Shown piece by piece: positions 17,434 to 26,785 of a stretch of 64,000 bases of DNA. The translations under genes were made by a program, and so were the position numbers. Source of the stretch: an uncultured Pelagibacteraceae bacterium (GTDB taxonomy: Bacteria; Pseudomonadota; Alphaproteobacteria; Pelagibacterales; Pelagibacteraceae); NCBI GenBank assembly GCA_902564265.1, contig CACFAI010000001.1:1-64000 (forward strand). Direction: 5' to 3'. The notes beneath the pieces are model-generated. The model was given only the letters and a program-made list of their open reading frames with translations. It was not told the DNA's origin and ran no database searches. Within the stretch, counting starts at the first letter, position 1, and each line of letters begins with the position of its first letter.

Positions 17434-18300
17434 ATGGAATTTACAAGCGATAATCTTACTTTTGTAATAGTCACATTTAAAAGCAAAAAAGTAATCTATG
17501 ATTGCTTAAATTCCTTACCAAAAGATTATCATAAAATAATAATTGAAAATTCATCTGATAAGGAATTAAAAAAAGAATTAGAGCAGAATTATGATAAAAC
17601 TGAGGTGGTTTTGTCAAATAATATAGGGATGGGAGCTGGTAATAATCTTGGTATTGTTAAATCTAATACACAGTATGTATATGTTCTAAATCCAGATGTT
17701 GTTTTAAAAAGTGACACTATACTAAATATCAATAATTCAATTTCAAAACTAGAAAATTTTGCAATCTTATCACCTATGTCAGATAACCCTCTTTATCCAA
17801 ATTATAGAGGAAATTCTGATGAGATAATAAAAAATAATAATAAATCAATTAGTAATGTTGAAGAGATTGATGGTTATTCAATGATTATTAATAAAGATTG
17901 TTTTGAAGATAATATTTTTTTTGATGAAAAATTTTTTATGTACTTAGAAAACGTTGACTTATGCTTAAGAGCAAAAAAAAATGGTGGAAAACTATATATC
18001 GTTATGAATTCTAAAGTTCGTCATCTAGGAGCCAAAGCTGTTGATGATAAATATAGTGAGGAGATAGAACTTTCAAGAAACTGGCATTGGATGTGGTCAA
18101 GATTTTATTTTAATAAAAAACATCGAGGCATTATTGTCTCGTTCTTATTAGGATTAATCAGTTTATTAGGAAACTTAATAAAATATACTATCTGCCTATT
18201 CACTTTTAACAAAAAAATAAATATTTATAGAATGAGAACATTAGGCACCTTCAATGCTTTATTAGGTAAACAATCTTGGTATAGGCCAGAAATAAATTAA
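17434..18300 (+). CDS. Family 2 glycosyltransferase (rhamnosyltransferase-like)
   Basis: TFVIVTFKSKKVIYDCL; NNIGMGAGNNLGI; YVLNPDVVL; FFMYLENVDLCLRAKK. Confidence 0.85.
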   Translation: MEFTSDNLTFVIVTFKSKKVIYDCLNSLPKDYHKIIIENSSDKELKKELEQNYDKTEVVLSNNIGMGAGNNLGIVKSNTQYVYVLNPDVVLKSDTILNINNSISKLENFAILSPMSDNPLYPNYRGNSDEIIKNNNKSISNVEEIDGYSMIINKDCFEDNIFFDEKFFMYLENVDLCLRAKKNGGKLYIVMNSKVRHLGAKAVDDKYSEEIELSRNWHWMWSRFYFNKKHRGIIVSFLLGLISLLGNLIKYTICLFTFNKKINIYRMRTLGTFNALLGKQSWYRPEIN

Positions 18301-18824
18301 TGTCCTGGAAAATCGATTAAGTTTTCAACTTTAAAACCTTTTTCAATTAATTTATCAGATCCACCTAAGTCAAATAAGTTTATAACAAAAATAAACGCTC
18401 CAACTTTTCCCTTTGAGATTTCAATAAGTCTTGAAGCTGCTTCAGCTGTTCCGCCGGTAGCAATTAAATCATCAATTATTAAAACAGTATCATTTTCATT
18501 AATTGAGTCCTTATGCACTTCAATAGTTGCAGTTCCATACTCTAATTCAAAATCTACTGAGTGAGTTTGAGCAGGTAATTTATTTTTTTTTCTTAACATT
18601 ATAAAAGGTTTTTTAAGAATATATGAAACAGCAGATGCAAAAACAAAACCCCTCGACTCAATTGCTGCAATCTTATTAAATTCAAACTTTTTAGATCTTT
18701 CAACTATTTGATTAATTGTTTCTTCAAAAGCTTTTTCGTCTTTAATTAAAGTTGTTATGTCTCTAAATAAAATACCTTTTTTAGGATAATCAGGAATTGA
18801 TCTTATAAACTTTTTTAAATCCAT
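18297..18824 (-). CDS. apt: Adenine phosphoribosyltransferase
   Basis: IRSIPDYPKKGILFRDITTLI; VLIIDDLIATGGTAEAA. Confidence 0.95.
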   Translation of the reverse strand: MDLKKFIRSIPDYPKKGILFRDITTLIKDEKAFEETINQIVERSKKFEFNKIAAIESRGFVFASAVSYILKKPFIMLRKKNKLPAQTHSVDFELEYGTATIEVHKDSINENDTVLIIDDLIATGGTAEAASRLIEISKGKVGAFIFVINLFDLGGSDKLIEKGFKVENLIDFPGH

Positions 18825-18865
18825 TTAAATTTGCGTTATATTATTAAATAAACTATCTTTTAAAT

Positions 18866-19738
18866 ATGGCAAACAATAAATTAGCTATAATTGGTGGAAG
18901 CGGGTTGTATGATGTTGAAGAATTTAAGGATAGAGAGTTATTAGATATAAATACACCATGGGGAAAACCTTCAGATAAAATTTTAAAAACTAATTACAAA
19001 AATAAAGAAGTTTATTTTTTGCCAAGACATGGTAGAGGACATTTTATAAGTCCATCCAAAATAAATTTTAGAGCGAATATCGATGCCCTTAAACAACTTG
19101 GAGTTACCGACATTGTTTCTATCTCAGCTGTAGGATCACTTAAAGAAAATTTGTCACCAGGAAAATTTGTTATAGTTGACCAATTTATTGACAGAACTTT
19201 TGCGAGAAATAAAACATTTTTTGAAGACGAAATCGTAGCCCATGTTTCAATGGCACATCCAACTTCAACTGGATTAATGAATGCATGTGAAGATGCAATT
19301 AAGAAAGAAAAAATCGATTATCAAAGAAATGGCACTTATGTTGTTATGGAAGGACCACAGTTTTCAACATTAGCAGAATCTAACTTATATAGATCCTGGA
19401 AAGCTGATGTAATTGGAATGACTAATATGCCAGAAGCAAAATTAGCTAGAGAAGCTGAAATAAGATATGCTTCCGTATCAATGGTCACAGATTATGATTG
19501 TTGGCACCCGGATCATGAAAACGTTGATGTTCAACAAGTAATTAAAGTTCTTTTAGGTAATGCTGCAAAAGCAAAAGATATGATTAAAAATCTAATAGAA
19601 AATTTTGAAAAACATATTGATCCTAAAGATCCAACTAATAATTGTTTAGATGTGGCTATTATAACAGCACCAGAAAAAAGAACCCAAAAAACAAAAGACA
19701 AACTAAAAACAGTTGCAGGTAGAGTTTTAAGTAAATGA
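18866..19738 (+). CDS. mtnP: S-methyl-5'-thioadenosine phosphorylase
   Basis: LAIIGGSGLYDVEEF; LPRHGRGHFISPSKINFRANIDALKQLGV; VVMEGPQFST; IGMTNMPEAKLAREAE. Confidence 0.95.
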   Translation: MANNKLAIIGGSGLYDVEEFKDRELLDINTPWGKPSDKILKTNYKNKEVYFLPRHGRGHFISPSKINFRANIDALKQLGVTDIVSISAVGSLKENLSPGKFVIVDQFIDRTFARNKTFFEDEIVAHVSMAHPTSTGLMNACEDAIKKEKIDYQRNGTYVVMEGPQFSTLAESNLYRSWKADVIGMTNMPEAKLAREAEIRYASVSMVTDYDCWHPDHENVDVQQVIKVLLGNAAKAKDMIKNLIENFEKHIDPKDPTNNCLDVAIITAPEKRTQKTKDKLKTVAGRVLSK

Positions 19739-20805
19739 AAATTGAAGGCAAAGAATACCGAACTATTTGGTTTGAAAACAATTTAGTAAAAATAATTGAT
19801 CAAACAAAACTCCCACATCAATTCGTTATTAAAGAATTAAAAACAGTTAAAGATTCAATAAATGCCATCAAAACAATGGAGGTGAGAGGTGCACCTTTGA
19901 TAGGGGCAACAGCTGCATATGGTTTAGTTTTAGCGGTATTAGAAAATAATGACCAATCTTTTTTAAAAAAATCAGGTGACGACTTAATTAAATCTAGACC
20001 CACTGCAATTAATTTAAAATGGGCAGTAGATAGAATGATGAAAAAACTTTCAGGTGTTAATAGCGAAAAAATTTTGGATATTGCATTAAGTGAAGCAAAA
20101 GAAATTTGCGAAGAAGATATAAAATTTTGCGAAAATATAGGATTAAATGGTCTTAAAATAATTGAGAAAATTTATAAAAAAAAAAAAGATACAGTAAACA
20201 TTTTAACTCATTGTAACGCTGGATGGCTTGCAACAATTAATTGGGGAACAGCCACATCCCCAATTTATCATGCACATAAAAAGGGTATTCCCGTACATGT
20301 TTGGGCAGATGAAACTAGACCCAGAAACCAAGGCGCAAACTTAACGTCATATGAATTAAATGAAGAGGGTATTAAAAATACAATTATTGCTGACAATACT
20401 GGTGGAATTTTAATGCAGAGAGGGCAAGTTGATATGTGTATAGTTGGAACTGATCGCACTTTATCTAATGGCGATGTGTGTAATAAAGTAGGGACTTATC
20501 TTAAAGCGCTTGCTGCAAAAGATAACAATATACCATTTTATGTGGCCTTACCAAGTTCGACTATCGACTGGAAAATTAAAAATTCAAAAGATATTCCTAT
20601 TGAAGAAAGAAGTTCAGAAGAGTTGTCAAAAATTGAAGGTGTTGATGAAGATGGAAAAGTAAAAAAAGTAAAGATATACCCAAATAAAAGTAAGGCTATG
20701 AATTTAGCATTTGATGTTACTCCAGCAAAATATATAACTGGCTTAATAACAGAAAAAGGTATTTGCGAAGCATCAAAAAAAGGATTAAAAAATTTATTTA
20801 AATGA
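19735..20805 (+). CDS. mtnA: S-methyl-5-thioribose-1-phosphate isomerase
   Basis: MEVRGAPLIGATAAYG; LTHCNAGWLAT; ADETRPRNQGANLTSYEL; VGTDRTLSNGDVCNKVGTY. Confidence 0.95.
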   Translation: MKIEGKEYRTIWFENNLVKIIDQTKLPHQFVIKELKTVKDSINAIKTMEVRGAPLIGATAAYGLVLAVLENNDQSFLKKSGDDLIKSRPTAINLKWAVDRMMKKLSGVNSEKILDIALSEAKEICEEDIKFCENIGLNGLKIIEKIYKKKKDTVNILTHCNAGWLATINWGTATSPIYHAHKKGIPVHVWADETRPRNQGANLTSYELNEEGIKNTIIADNTGGILMQRGQVDMCIVGTDRTLSNGDVCNKVGTYLKALAAKDNNIPFYVALPSSTIDWKIKNSKDIPIEERSSEELSKIEGVDEDGKVKKVKIYPNKSKAMNLAFDVTPAKYITGLITEKGICEASKKGLKNLFK

Positions 20806-21125
20806 ACCCACTTATTTTATCACTTGTTTGTCTTTTATTAGTCGGAGTTTCTGCTAATTGGCTAAGTATTGTTAAGAATAATAAGACATTAATTTATCTT
20901 TCTTTAGCACCATGTATTTATATAACAATTTATGGAATTTATTTAGTTATTGGACCTGTTGATTTGTATGAAGACGGTTCAAAAAACTTTTTTAAGCAGA
21001 ACCCTTATGAAAGTGAGCTTCCACCACAGTTTTTACTATTAAAGCTTTACCAGTATATTCTTATGGGCGTAGGTCTAATTTTTGGGTATTTATTTTTAAA
21101 ATATTTAAAAAATTATGGACGTTAA
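20802..21125 (+). CDS. Small membrane protein of unknown function
   Basis: 107 aa, three hydrophobic helices; 4-nt overlap with mtnA. Confidence 0.55.
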   Translation: MNPLILSLVCLLLVGVSANWLSIVKNNKTLIYLSLAPCIYITIYGIYLVIGPVDLYEDGSKNFFKQNPYESELPPQFLLLKLYQYILMGVGLIFGYLFLKYLKNYGR

Positions 21126-21762
21126 GAGTAGAGAAGAAATAATAAAATTTGCACAAAAACTAAATAGTACAAATTTATCTCCGTTAAGATCAGGAAATAT
21201 TTCACTTAAAGCTCAGAACAATAATGAAGAGGGGTTTTTAATTACTCCATCAGGCAAAAAATACGACAGTTTAAAAGCTGATGATATAGTATTTGTATCT
21301 TTAGAGGGGAGATATGATGAAAAAGGTTTGCAGCCTTCTTCGGAATGGAGATTTCATAAAGATATTTATTTAAAGAAGGCTGATGCAAAAGCAATCGTTC
21401 ATGCTCATTCACCACACGCAACAGCTGTATCTGCACACAATAAAGACATTCCAGCTTTTCATTACATGATAGCGTTAGCTGGAGGAGACAATATAAAGTG
21501 TGCAAAGTATGCAACTTTTGGAACACAAGAACTATCTGACAATATTATTGAAGCATTAGAAAATAGAAAAGCATGCTTAATGTCTAATCACGGTCAAGTT
21601 GCTTATGGGAATAACTTAAACTCAGCTTTCGAACTTGCAGAAGAAGTTGAAAATATTTGCCATCAATACATAAATGCAATAAAGTTAGGAGAACCTAAGA
21701 TTCTTTCATCAAGTGAGATGGATGTAATATTAGAAAAAGTTAAAAATTATAAAAAAGGATAA
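21115..21762 (+). CDS. Class II aldolase (fuculose-phosphate aldolase/MtnB superfamily)
   Basis: SGNISLKA...FLITPSGKKYDSLKADDIV; AIVHAHSPHATAVS; LMSNHGQVAYG. Confidence 0.85.
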   Translation: MDVKSREEIIKFAQKLNSTNLSPLRSGNISLKAQNNNEEGFLITPSGKKYDSLKADDIVFVSLEGRYDEKGLQPSSEWRFHKDIYLKKADAKAIVHAHSPHATAVSAHNKDIPAFHYMIALAGGDNIKCAKYATFGTQELSDNIIEALENRKACLMSNHGQVAYGNNLNSAFELAEEVENICHQYINAIKLGEPKILSSSEMDVILEKVKNYKKG

Positions 21763-21768
21763 CTTTTT

Positions 21769-22809
21769 ATGACGAAGGTTGGGGAGCACGTCACTTTAGA
21801 TATAATAGGTACTGAAAAAGAGTACGAACCAAAATTCTTTGAAAAACTAGTCTACAAGATATCAAAGAAAGCAAAGGTAACTGTTTTAGAGATTTCAAAG
21901 TATAAATTCGAACCACAAGGCTTCACTCTTGTAGCTCTATTAGCAGAAAGTCATATTAGCTTTCATACTTTCCCAGAAAGAGGAATTATAAGTTTTGATT
22001 TTTTTACGTGTGGAAAAGTAAATCCTAATGTTGCTTATGATATTTTAAAAAAAGAAATTAAACATAAAAGAATTGTTAAAAAAGAATTCAATAGAGATAC
22101 AATAAGTTATTATGATGATATTTATAGCTCACCAGGTTTAAAAAAATATTACATGGTAAAAGATGTTTTAGAAAACTTTACATCAAAAGTAGGTCAAAAC
22201 ATTGAAATTTTAGATTTAGAACAGTTTGGTAAATCCCTTTTTATAGACGGTGAGCTTCAAGTGGCAGAAAATGATGAACATTTGTATAGCTCAACATTTG
22301 TAAATTCTGGTTTAAAACTCAATCCATCAAATGATAAAACTGCAATTATCGGTGGAGGGGATGGAGGAGTTGCAAGAGAATGTATCTCTAAAGGTTTTAA
22401 ATTGATTGATTGGTATGAGTTAGATCCTGAAGTTGTAACAATGTGTGAAAAATATTTATCTAAGGTAGGTAAGAAAGCAACAACAAAAAATCATGTACAG
22501 TGTGTATGGGGAGATGCATTTGAAAGTATTAAATCAGTTGAAGATAATAAGTATGATAAAATTTATGTGGACTTAAACGATGATCAGTATTGTATTGATT
22601 TGGCCGCAAAAAATATCAAATCTTTAAAAAGAATTCTTAAGCCAAATGGAACAATAACTGCACAAGTTGGAAGCCAAGATAAAAAGCCTAAGCAAGTTGA
22701 TAAATGGTTAAATCTTTTTGAAAAAAGTTTTGGCAATACGTCATTAGATAGAGTTTATATCCCAAGCTTTGATTGTTCTTGGAATTTTGCATCTTCTCTA
22801 AATAAATAA
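21769..22809 (+). CDS. S-adenosylmethionine decarboxylase-spermidine synthase fusion
   Basis: N-term SpeD signature LAESHISFHTFPERGIISFDFFTCG (pyruvoyl-forming ES); C-term SpeE signatures ALFIDGELQVAENDEHLYSS-like segment, AIIGGGDGGVARE, YDKIYVDLND. Confidence 0.9.
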   Translation: MTKVGEHVTLDIIGTEKEYEPKFFEKLVYKISKKAKVTVLEISKYKFEPQGFTLVALLAESHISFHTFPERGIISFDFFTCGKVNPNVAYDILKKEIKHKRIVKKEFNRDTISYYDDIYSSPGLKKYYMVKDVLENFTSKVGQNIEILDLEQFGKSLFIDGELQVAENDEHLYSSTFVNSGLKLNPSNDKTAIIGGGDGGVARECISKGFKLIDWYELDPEVVTMCEKYLSKVGKKATTKNHVQCVWGDAFESIKSVEDNKYDKIYVDLNDDQYCIDLAAKNIKSLKRILKPNGTITAQVGSQDKKPKQVDKWLNLFEKSFGNTSLDRVYIPSFDCSWNFASSLNK

Positions 22810-23199
22810 TTAATATTTAGTATACTCTTTAATCTCTTTGATCTTAGATCCGGTGTGATTATTTATTTCTAACTTAATACTTGCTCGTTTGTCGTTTAAG
22901 AAGTGTATCTCTCTTGATAATAAAATGAAATGATCATCGAATTTTGAATCCTTTTCGCATTGTCTTTTATTATCTTCAATATCCCACAGTTTAGCATTTA
23001 TTTCTTTTAATTCAGAGAAAAGACTCTTAATCTTTTCATCAACTTTCACATTTTTATCATATTGTTCCTTTAAAGAATCATATTCTAAATTTATGAATTT
23101 TAATTTTTCTGCGTCTTTGATTTTGTCTTTTTTGATTTCAAGGATAGTTAATTTATCTAACAACTCACCAACAGATACTTCAACTAATATTTTATTCAT
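22810..23199 (-). CDS. DUF6165-like small protein
   Basis: ILVEVSVGELLDKLTILEIKKDKIKDAEKL; DIEDNKRQCEKDSKFDDHFILLSREIHFLNDKRA. Confidence 0.55.
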   Translation of the reverse strand: MNKILVEVSVGELLDKLTILEIKKDKIKDAEKLKFINLEYDSLKEQYDKNVKVDEKIKSLFSELKEINAKLWDIEDNKRQCEKDSKFDDHFILLSREIHFLNDKRASIKLEINNHTGSKIKEIKEYTKY

Positions 23200-23231
23200 A
23201 AAATTTTATAGTGTGATAAATTGTTAAAAAT

Positions 23232-24161
23232 ATGTCTAATATATTAATCATAAAGCACGGATCACTAGGAGATATAGCTCAAGCTAGTGGGGCAATTCAA
23301 GATATTTATGATAACCATAAAGATGATTTTATTTATTTATTAACATCTCACGTATATTCAGATCTTTTCAAAAAAAATCCTAATATTAAAGAAGTAATTG
23401 TCGATAAAAGATTATCCAGGTTTAATTTGATCTATCTTTTTTCTTTAATGAAAAAAATTAAACAACATAAGTTTACAAAGGTCTACGATCTACAGAATTC
23501 TTCAAGGACCTCATTTTATAAAAAAATTTTATTTCCTAATTTAGGATCTTATAAATGGTCTTCTTCTGAAACTACTCTTCCAGCAAATGAAACTAAAAAA
23601 GAATTTGATAAAAAGCCAGTATTAGAAAGATTTGATCACCAATTAAAGATATCTGGTTTAAAAACATTTCACACTTTAAAGCCAGATTTTTCTTGGGGTT
23701 GTTCTAATATCGATAAACTTATTTCTAAATATAATTTATCTGATTATATATTGTTATTTCCATTCTGCTCTGAGCATTTAAAGCAAAAGAAATGGCCATA
23801 TTACAATCAATTAATAAAACTTATAAAACAAAATCATCCCAATCTAAAAATAGTGATAGCTCCTGGTCCTAGTGAAATAGAAAAAGCAAAAGAATTAGAT
23901 GCTGTTTCTATTCTAAGTGAAGACAAAGCTATTTCTATCTCAGAACTGGCAGGTTTAATAAAGAGAAGTAAATTTGTTGTCGCCAATGATACAGGTCCTG
24001 CACATATGGCAGCACATTTGAATGTTAAAGGTCTGTCGTTGTTTGGAAGTCATACGACAGCTTATAAAGTAAGTATTGAAAGAGAAAACTTTAAAGCAAT
24101 ACAAGTTAGTGATTTAAAAAACCTAAGTGCAGAGAAAGTTTTTGAAAGATTAGCTCTTTAA
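23232..24161 (+). CDS. Glycosyltransferase family 9 (heptosyltransferase-like)
   Basis: ILIIKHGSLGDIAQASGA; VVANDTGPAHMAAHLNVKGLSLFGSH. Confidence 0.85.
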   Translation: MSNILIIKHGSLGDIAQASGAIQDIYDNHKDDFIYLLTSHVYSDLFKKNPNIKEVIVDKRLSRFNLIYLFSLMKKIKQHKFTKVYDLQNSSRTSFYKKILFPNLGSYKWSSSETTLPANETKKEFDKKPVLERFDHQLKISGLKTFHTLKPDFSWGCSNIDKLISKYNLSDYILLFPFCSEHLKQKKWPYYNQLIKLIKQNHPNLKIVIAPGPSEIEKAKELDAVSILSEDKAISISELAGLIKRSKFVVANDTGPAHMAAHLNVKGLSLFGSHTTAYKVSIERENFKAIQVSDLKNLSAEKVFERLAL

Positions 24162-25238
24162 AATTTCTAAATATTTTTTTAAGATTTCTGGCCAAAGAAA
24201 TTTTTTTGCATTTTCTTCTGCATTTTTTCCCAAAACCTTAAATTTATTATTCTGCAATATATCAACTAAACTTTGATAGATTTCATCCATGTTATTTCCA
24301 TCACAAAGTAGGCCAGTTTCATTATTGACAATTGCGTCAGACGCACCACCAACCTTTCCACCAATTGATGGAACTCCATATTGAGCAGCTTCAATATAGA
24401 CAATTCCAAATCCCTCTACAGATTTTTTATAAGAAATTGATGGCATAACAAAAACATTTGAATTTTTTAAGTAAGAGTTTTTTTCATCTTTAGATAAATT
24501 TTTCAAAAACAAAACATTACTCTCAAGTTTTAATTCTTTAATAAGTTTTTTCTGAGATTCCAAAGTATCGCCTTGACCAATACAAATATAAATTATGTTT
24601 GGGTAAATTTCTTTCAAATTTCTCAAAGACATAATTATTTTTTCATGATTTTTTCTTCTATCAAATCTAGCAACAGTAATTAGTCTTGGCTCTTTCCCTT
24701 CAAGTTTCTTTAATATTTTTTCATCAATTTTTGGATTTATTTCTTCTCTTTGAAATACACCTGGGTTAATAACTTTGATTTTTTCCTCATTAACACCTAT
24801 TTCAATACCTAGGTTTTTTGTGAAGTTTGAATTTGCAATGATATGATCGCAGTTGTTTAAAACTCTAACAACTCGTTTATTAAGAAAAGAATCTTTTTTA
24901 TGATTTATCTCTTTAGAGTGAATTAGACATGTTTTTCTTATTTTCGTATTGATGTTTTCTAAACTTTTCCAATGATCAGAGATGATATTTTTTACTTTTG
25001 TATTTTTTTGTAGGTAATTATTAATTAATGAAGCTTTTCTAAATTTTCTAAAGATTTTTGGCCCTCCGACTCTTTCAATTGAAAATGATAAATCTTCATC
25101 AAATTTTTCCTGCTGATAATGTTCATCAGCAAATACTTTAACCATCATATGTTCCGACAGTGATTTTGTAAGGCCAAACATAAGATTTTGCATACCTCCA
25201 ACATCAGGTGGAAAATTTCTTGTGATAATTAAATTCAT
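24150..25238 (-). CDS. Glycosyltransferase family 4
   Basis: RNFPPDVGGMQNLMFGL; VARFDRRKNHEKIIMSL; EGFGIVYIEAAQYGVPSIGGKVGGASDAI. Confidence 0.88.
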   Translation of the reverse strand: MNLIITRNFPPDVGGMQNLMFGLTKSLSEHMMVKVFADEHYQQEKFDEDLSFSIERVGGPKIFRKFRKASLINNYLQKNTKVKNIISDHWKSLENINTKIRKTCLIHSKEINHKKDSFLNKRVVRVLNNCDHIIANSNFTKNLGIEIGVNEEKIKVINPGVFQREEINPKIDEKILKKLEGKEPRLITVARFDRRKNHEKIIMSLRNLKEIYPNIIYICIGQGDTLESQKKLIKELKLESNVLFLKNLSKDEKNSYLKNSNVFVMPSISYKKSVEGFGIVYIEAAQYGVPSIGGKVGGASDAIVNNETGLLCDGNNMDEIYQSLVDILQNNKFKVLGKNAEENAKKFLWPEILKKYLEILKS

Positions 25239-25792
25239 TATTTAAACCATTTTATACTGCATCCCATACTAGGATATTGTTCTTTCGGACCTTGTTGGGT
25301 TTTAGCAATTAGCTTCATTGATTTAAGCAACTCACTTTCACCCGAACCCACAGGCTTTAAATCATTTAATTCTCTTATTCTTCCTCTGTAATTGAGCTCA
25401 AGGTTTTTGTTGTAGCCAAAGAAGTCTGGTGTACACACTGCATCATATTTTTTTGCAACTTCTTGAGTTTCATCAATTAAATAAGGAAATGAAAAATTAT
25501 ATCTTTCAGAAAACTTTTTCATGTTTTCAAAAGAGTCTTCAGGATAGTTTTTGGTATCATTTGACATTATCGCAACTGAGTTGATGCCATCTTCTTTAAG
25601 TTTTGCACAATCATCTGCAAGTTCTCTTATTATAGCTTTTACATAAGGACAATGATTGCAAATAAACATTATCAAAGTTCCATTATCGCCTTTGACATCA
25701 TTCAATGTTAATAATTCCCCATTAATTGATTTAAGCTTAAAATCTATTGCATTCAGACCGAAATCACATATTGGAGTTTTTAAAAGTGCCAT
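25238..25792 (-). CDS. Thioredoxin-family/AhpC-TSA-like redoxin
   Basis: GTLIMFICNHCPYVKAIIREL; YDAVCTPDFFGYN. Confidence 0.8.
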   Translation of the reverse strand: MALLKTPICDFGLNAIDFKLKSINGELLTLNDVKGDNGTLIMFICNHCPYVKAIIRELADDCAKLKEDGINSVAIMSNDTKNYPEDSFENMKKFSERYNFSFPYLIDETQEVAKKYDAVCTPDFFGYNKNLELNYRGRIRELNDLKPVGSGESELLKSMKLIAKTQQGPKEQYPSMGCSIKWFK

Positions 25793-25809
25793 GTTAGAAT
25801 ATATAAATT

Positions 25810-26322
25810 ATGTTTTACGATTTGGAAAATAAAAAACCAAAAAACTCTGGCGAAAATTGGGTAGCACCTAATGCTGTTATCATTGGAGATGTAACGTTAG
25901 ACAAGAATACAAGTGTTTGGTTTAATGCAACCTTAAGAGGTGACATTGAAAATATTCATATTGGTGAGGGATCAAACGTTCAGGATGGTTGTGTATTACA
26001 CACTGACCCAGGTTGTCCTTTAAAGGTTGGAAAAAATGTAACCATCGGACATCTAGTGATGCTTCATGGATGCACAATAGGGGACAATAGTTTAATTGGA
26101 ATTGGTGCAGTGATCCTCAACAAAGCAAGGATAGGAAAAAATTGCATTATAGGCGCAAAGGCTTTAATAACAGAAAATAAAGAGATACCAGATAATTCTT
26201 TAGTTGTAGGGTCTCCAGGAAAAATTATTAGACAAGTAACTGAAGAAGAGAAAAAAGCAGTCTTTGAAAACACTAAACACTATCAAGACAATTGGAAAAA
26301 ATATTCTAAATCAATTTTTTAA
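25810..26322 (+). CDS. Gamma-carbonic-anhydrase-family hexapeptide protein
   Basis: NAVIIGDVTLDKNTSVWFNATLRGDIENIHIGEGSNVQDGCVLHTDPG; TIGHLVMLHGCTIGDNSLIGIGAV. Confidence 0.88.
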   Translation: MFYDLENKKPKNSGENWVAPNAVIIGDVTLDKNTSVWFNATLRGDIENIHIGEGSNVQDGCVLHTDPGCPLKVGKNVTIGHLVMLHGCTIGDNSLIGIGAVILNKARIGKNCIIGAKALITENKEIPDNSLVVGSPGKIIRQVTEEEKKAVFENTKHYQDNWKKYSKSIF

Positions 26323-26325
26323 TTT

Positions 26326-26703
26326 ATGAAAAAACTATCTCTTTATATCTTTTTGAATTTAATGTTGTGTAACTTTGGTTATGCAAATAATTTTAGCTAC
26401 ACATGTTCATTTGAAACTCATTTTAAAGTTTCTGACATTAGTAACTGGAAATATAAAGAAACAATGAAATTTAAAATTTATAACTCCAAAAATAATCTTA
26501 AAATTTATGATTATGAAATTGAATATGAACGTGATGAACATGTAATTTTAGTCAATAATCAAAATGAGGTAGTTGCCTATAGAATTGACTCGGACAAAAT
26601 AGGTACTCTTGTAATTAATAAAAAAACATTGTTTGCGAAACATCAAAATATGTATTTTGATAATGAAGGTGGAGGAGAATATAATATTGGTAAATGTTAT
26701 TAA
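26326..26703 (+). CDS. Small secreted protein of unknown function
   Basis: Signal peptide MKKLSLYIFLNLMLCNFGYA; no recognised domain. Confidence 0.5.
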   Translation: MKKLSLYIFLNLMLCNFGYANNFSYTCSFETHFKVSDISNWKYKETMKFKIYNSKNNLKIYDYEIEYERDEHVILVNNQNEVVAYRIDSDKIGTLVINKKTLFAKHQNMYFDNEGGGEYNIGKCY

Positions 26704-26771
26704 ATGATTATAAGTTTTGTAAAAAAAAAAGATCAATGACCGGTTTATTAATTAGAAAAATTCAAGACTAG

Positions 26772-26785
26772 GGAACTAACCAAGT
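26772..26785. repeat. 14-nt near-direct repeat, left copy (ggaactaaccaagt)
   Basis: 13/14 match to 28366-28379; minus strand reads ..TWLVP-stop as in the 3' end of the 28362-28961 gene. Confidence 0.55.
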
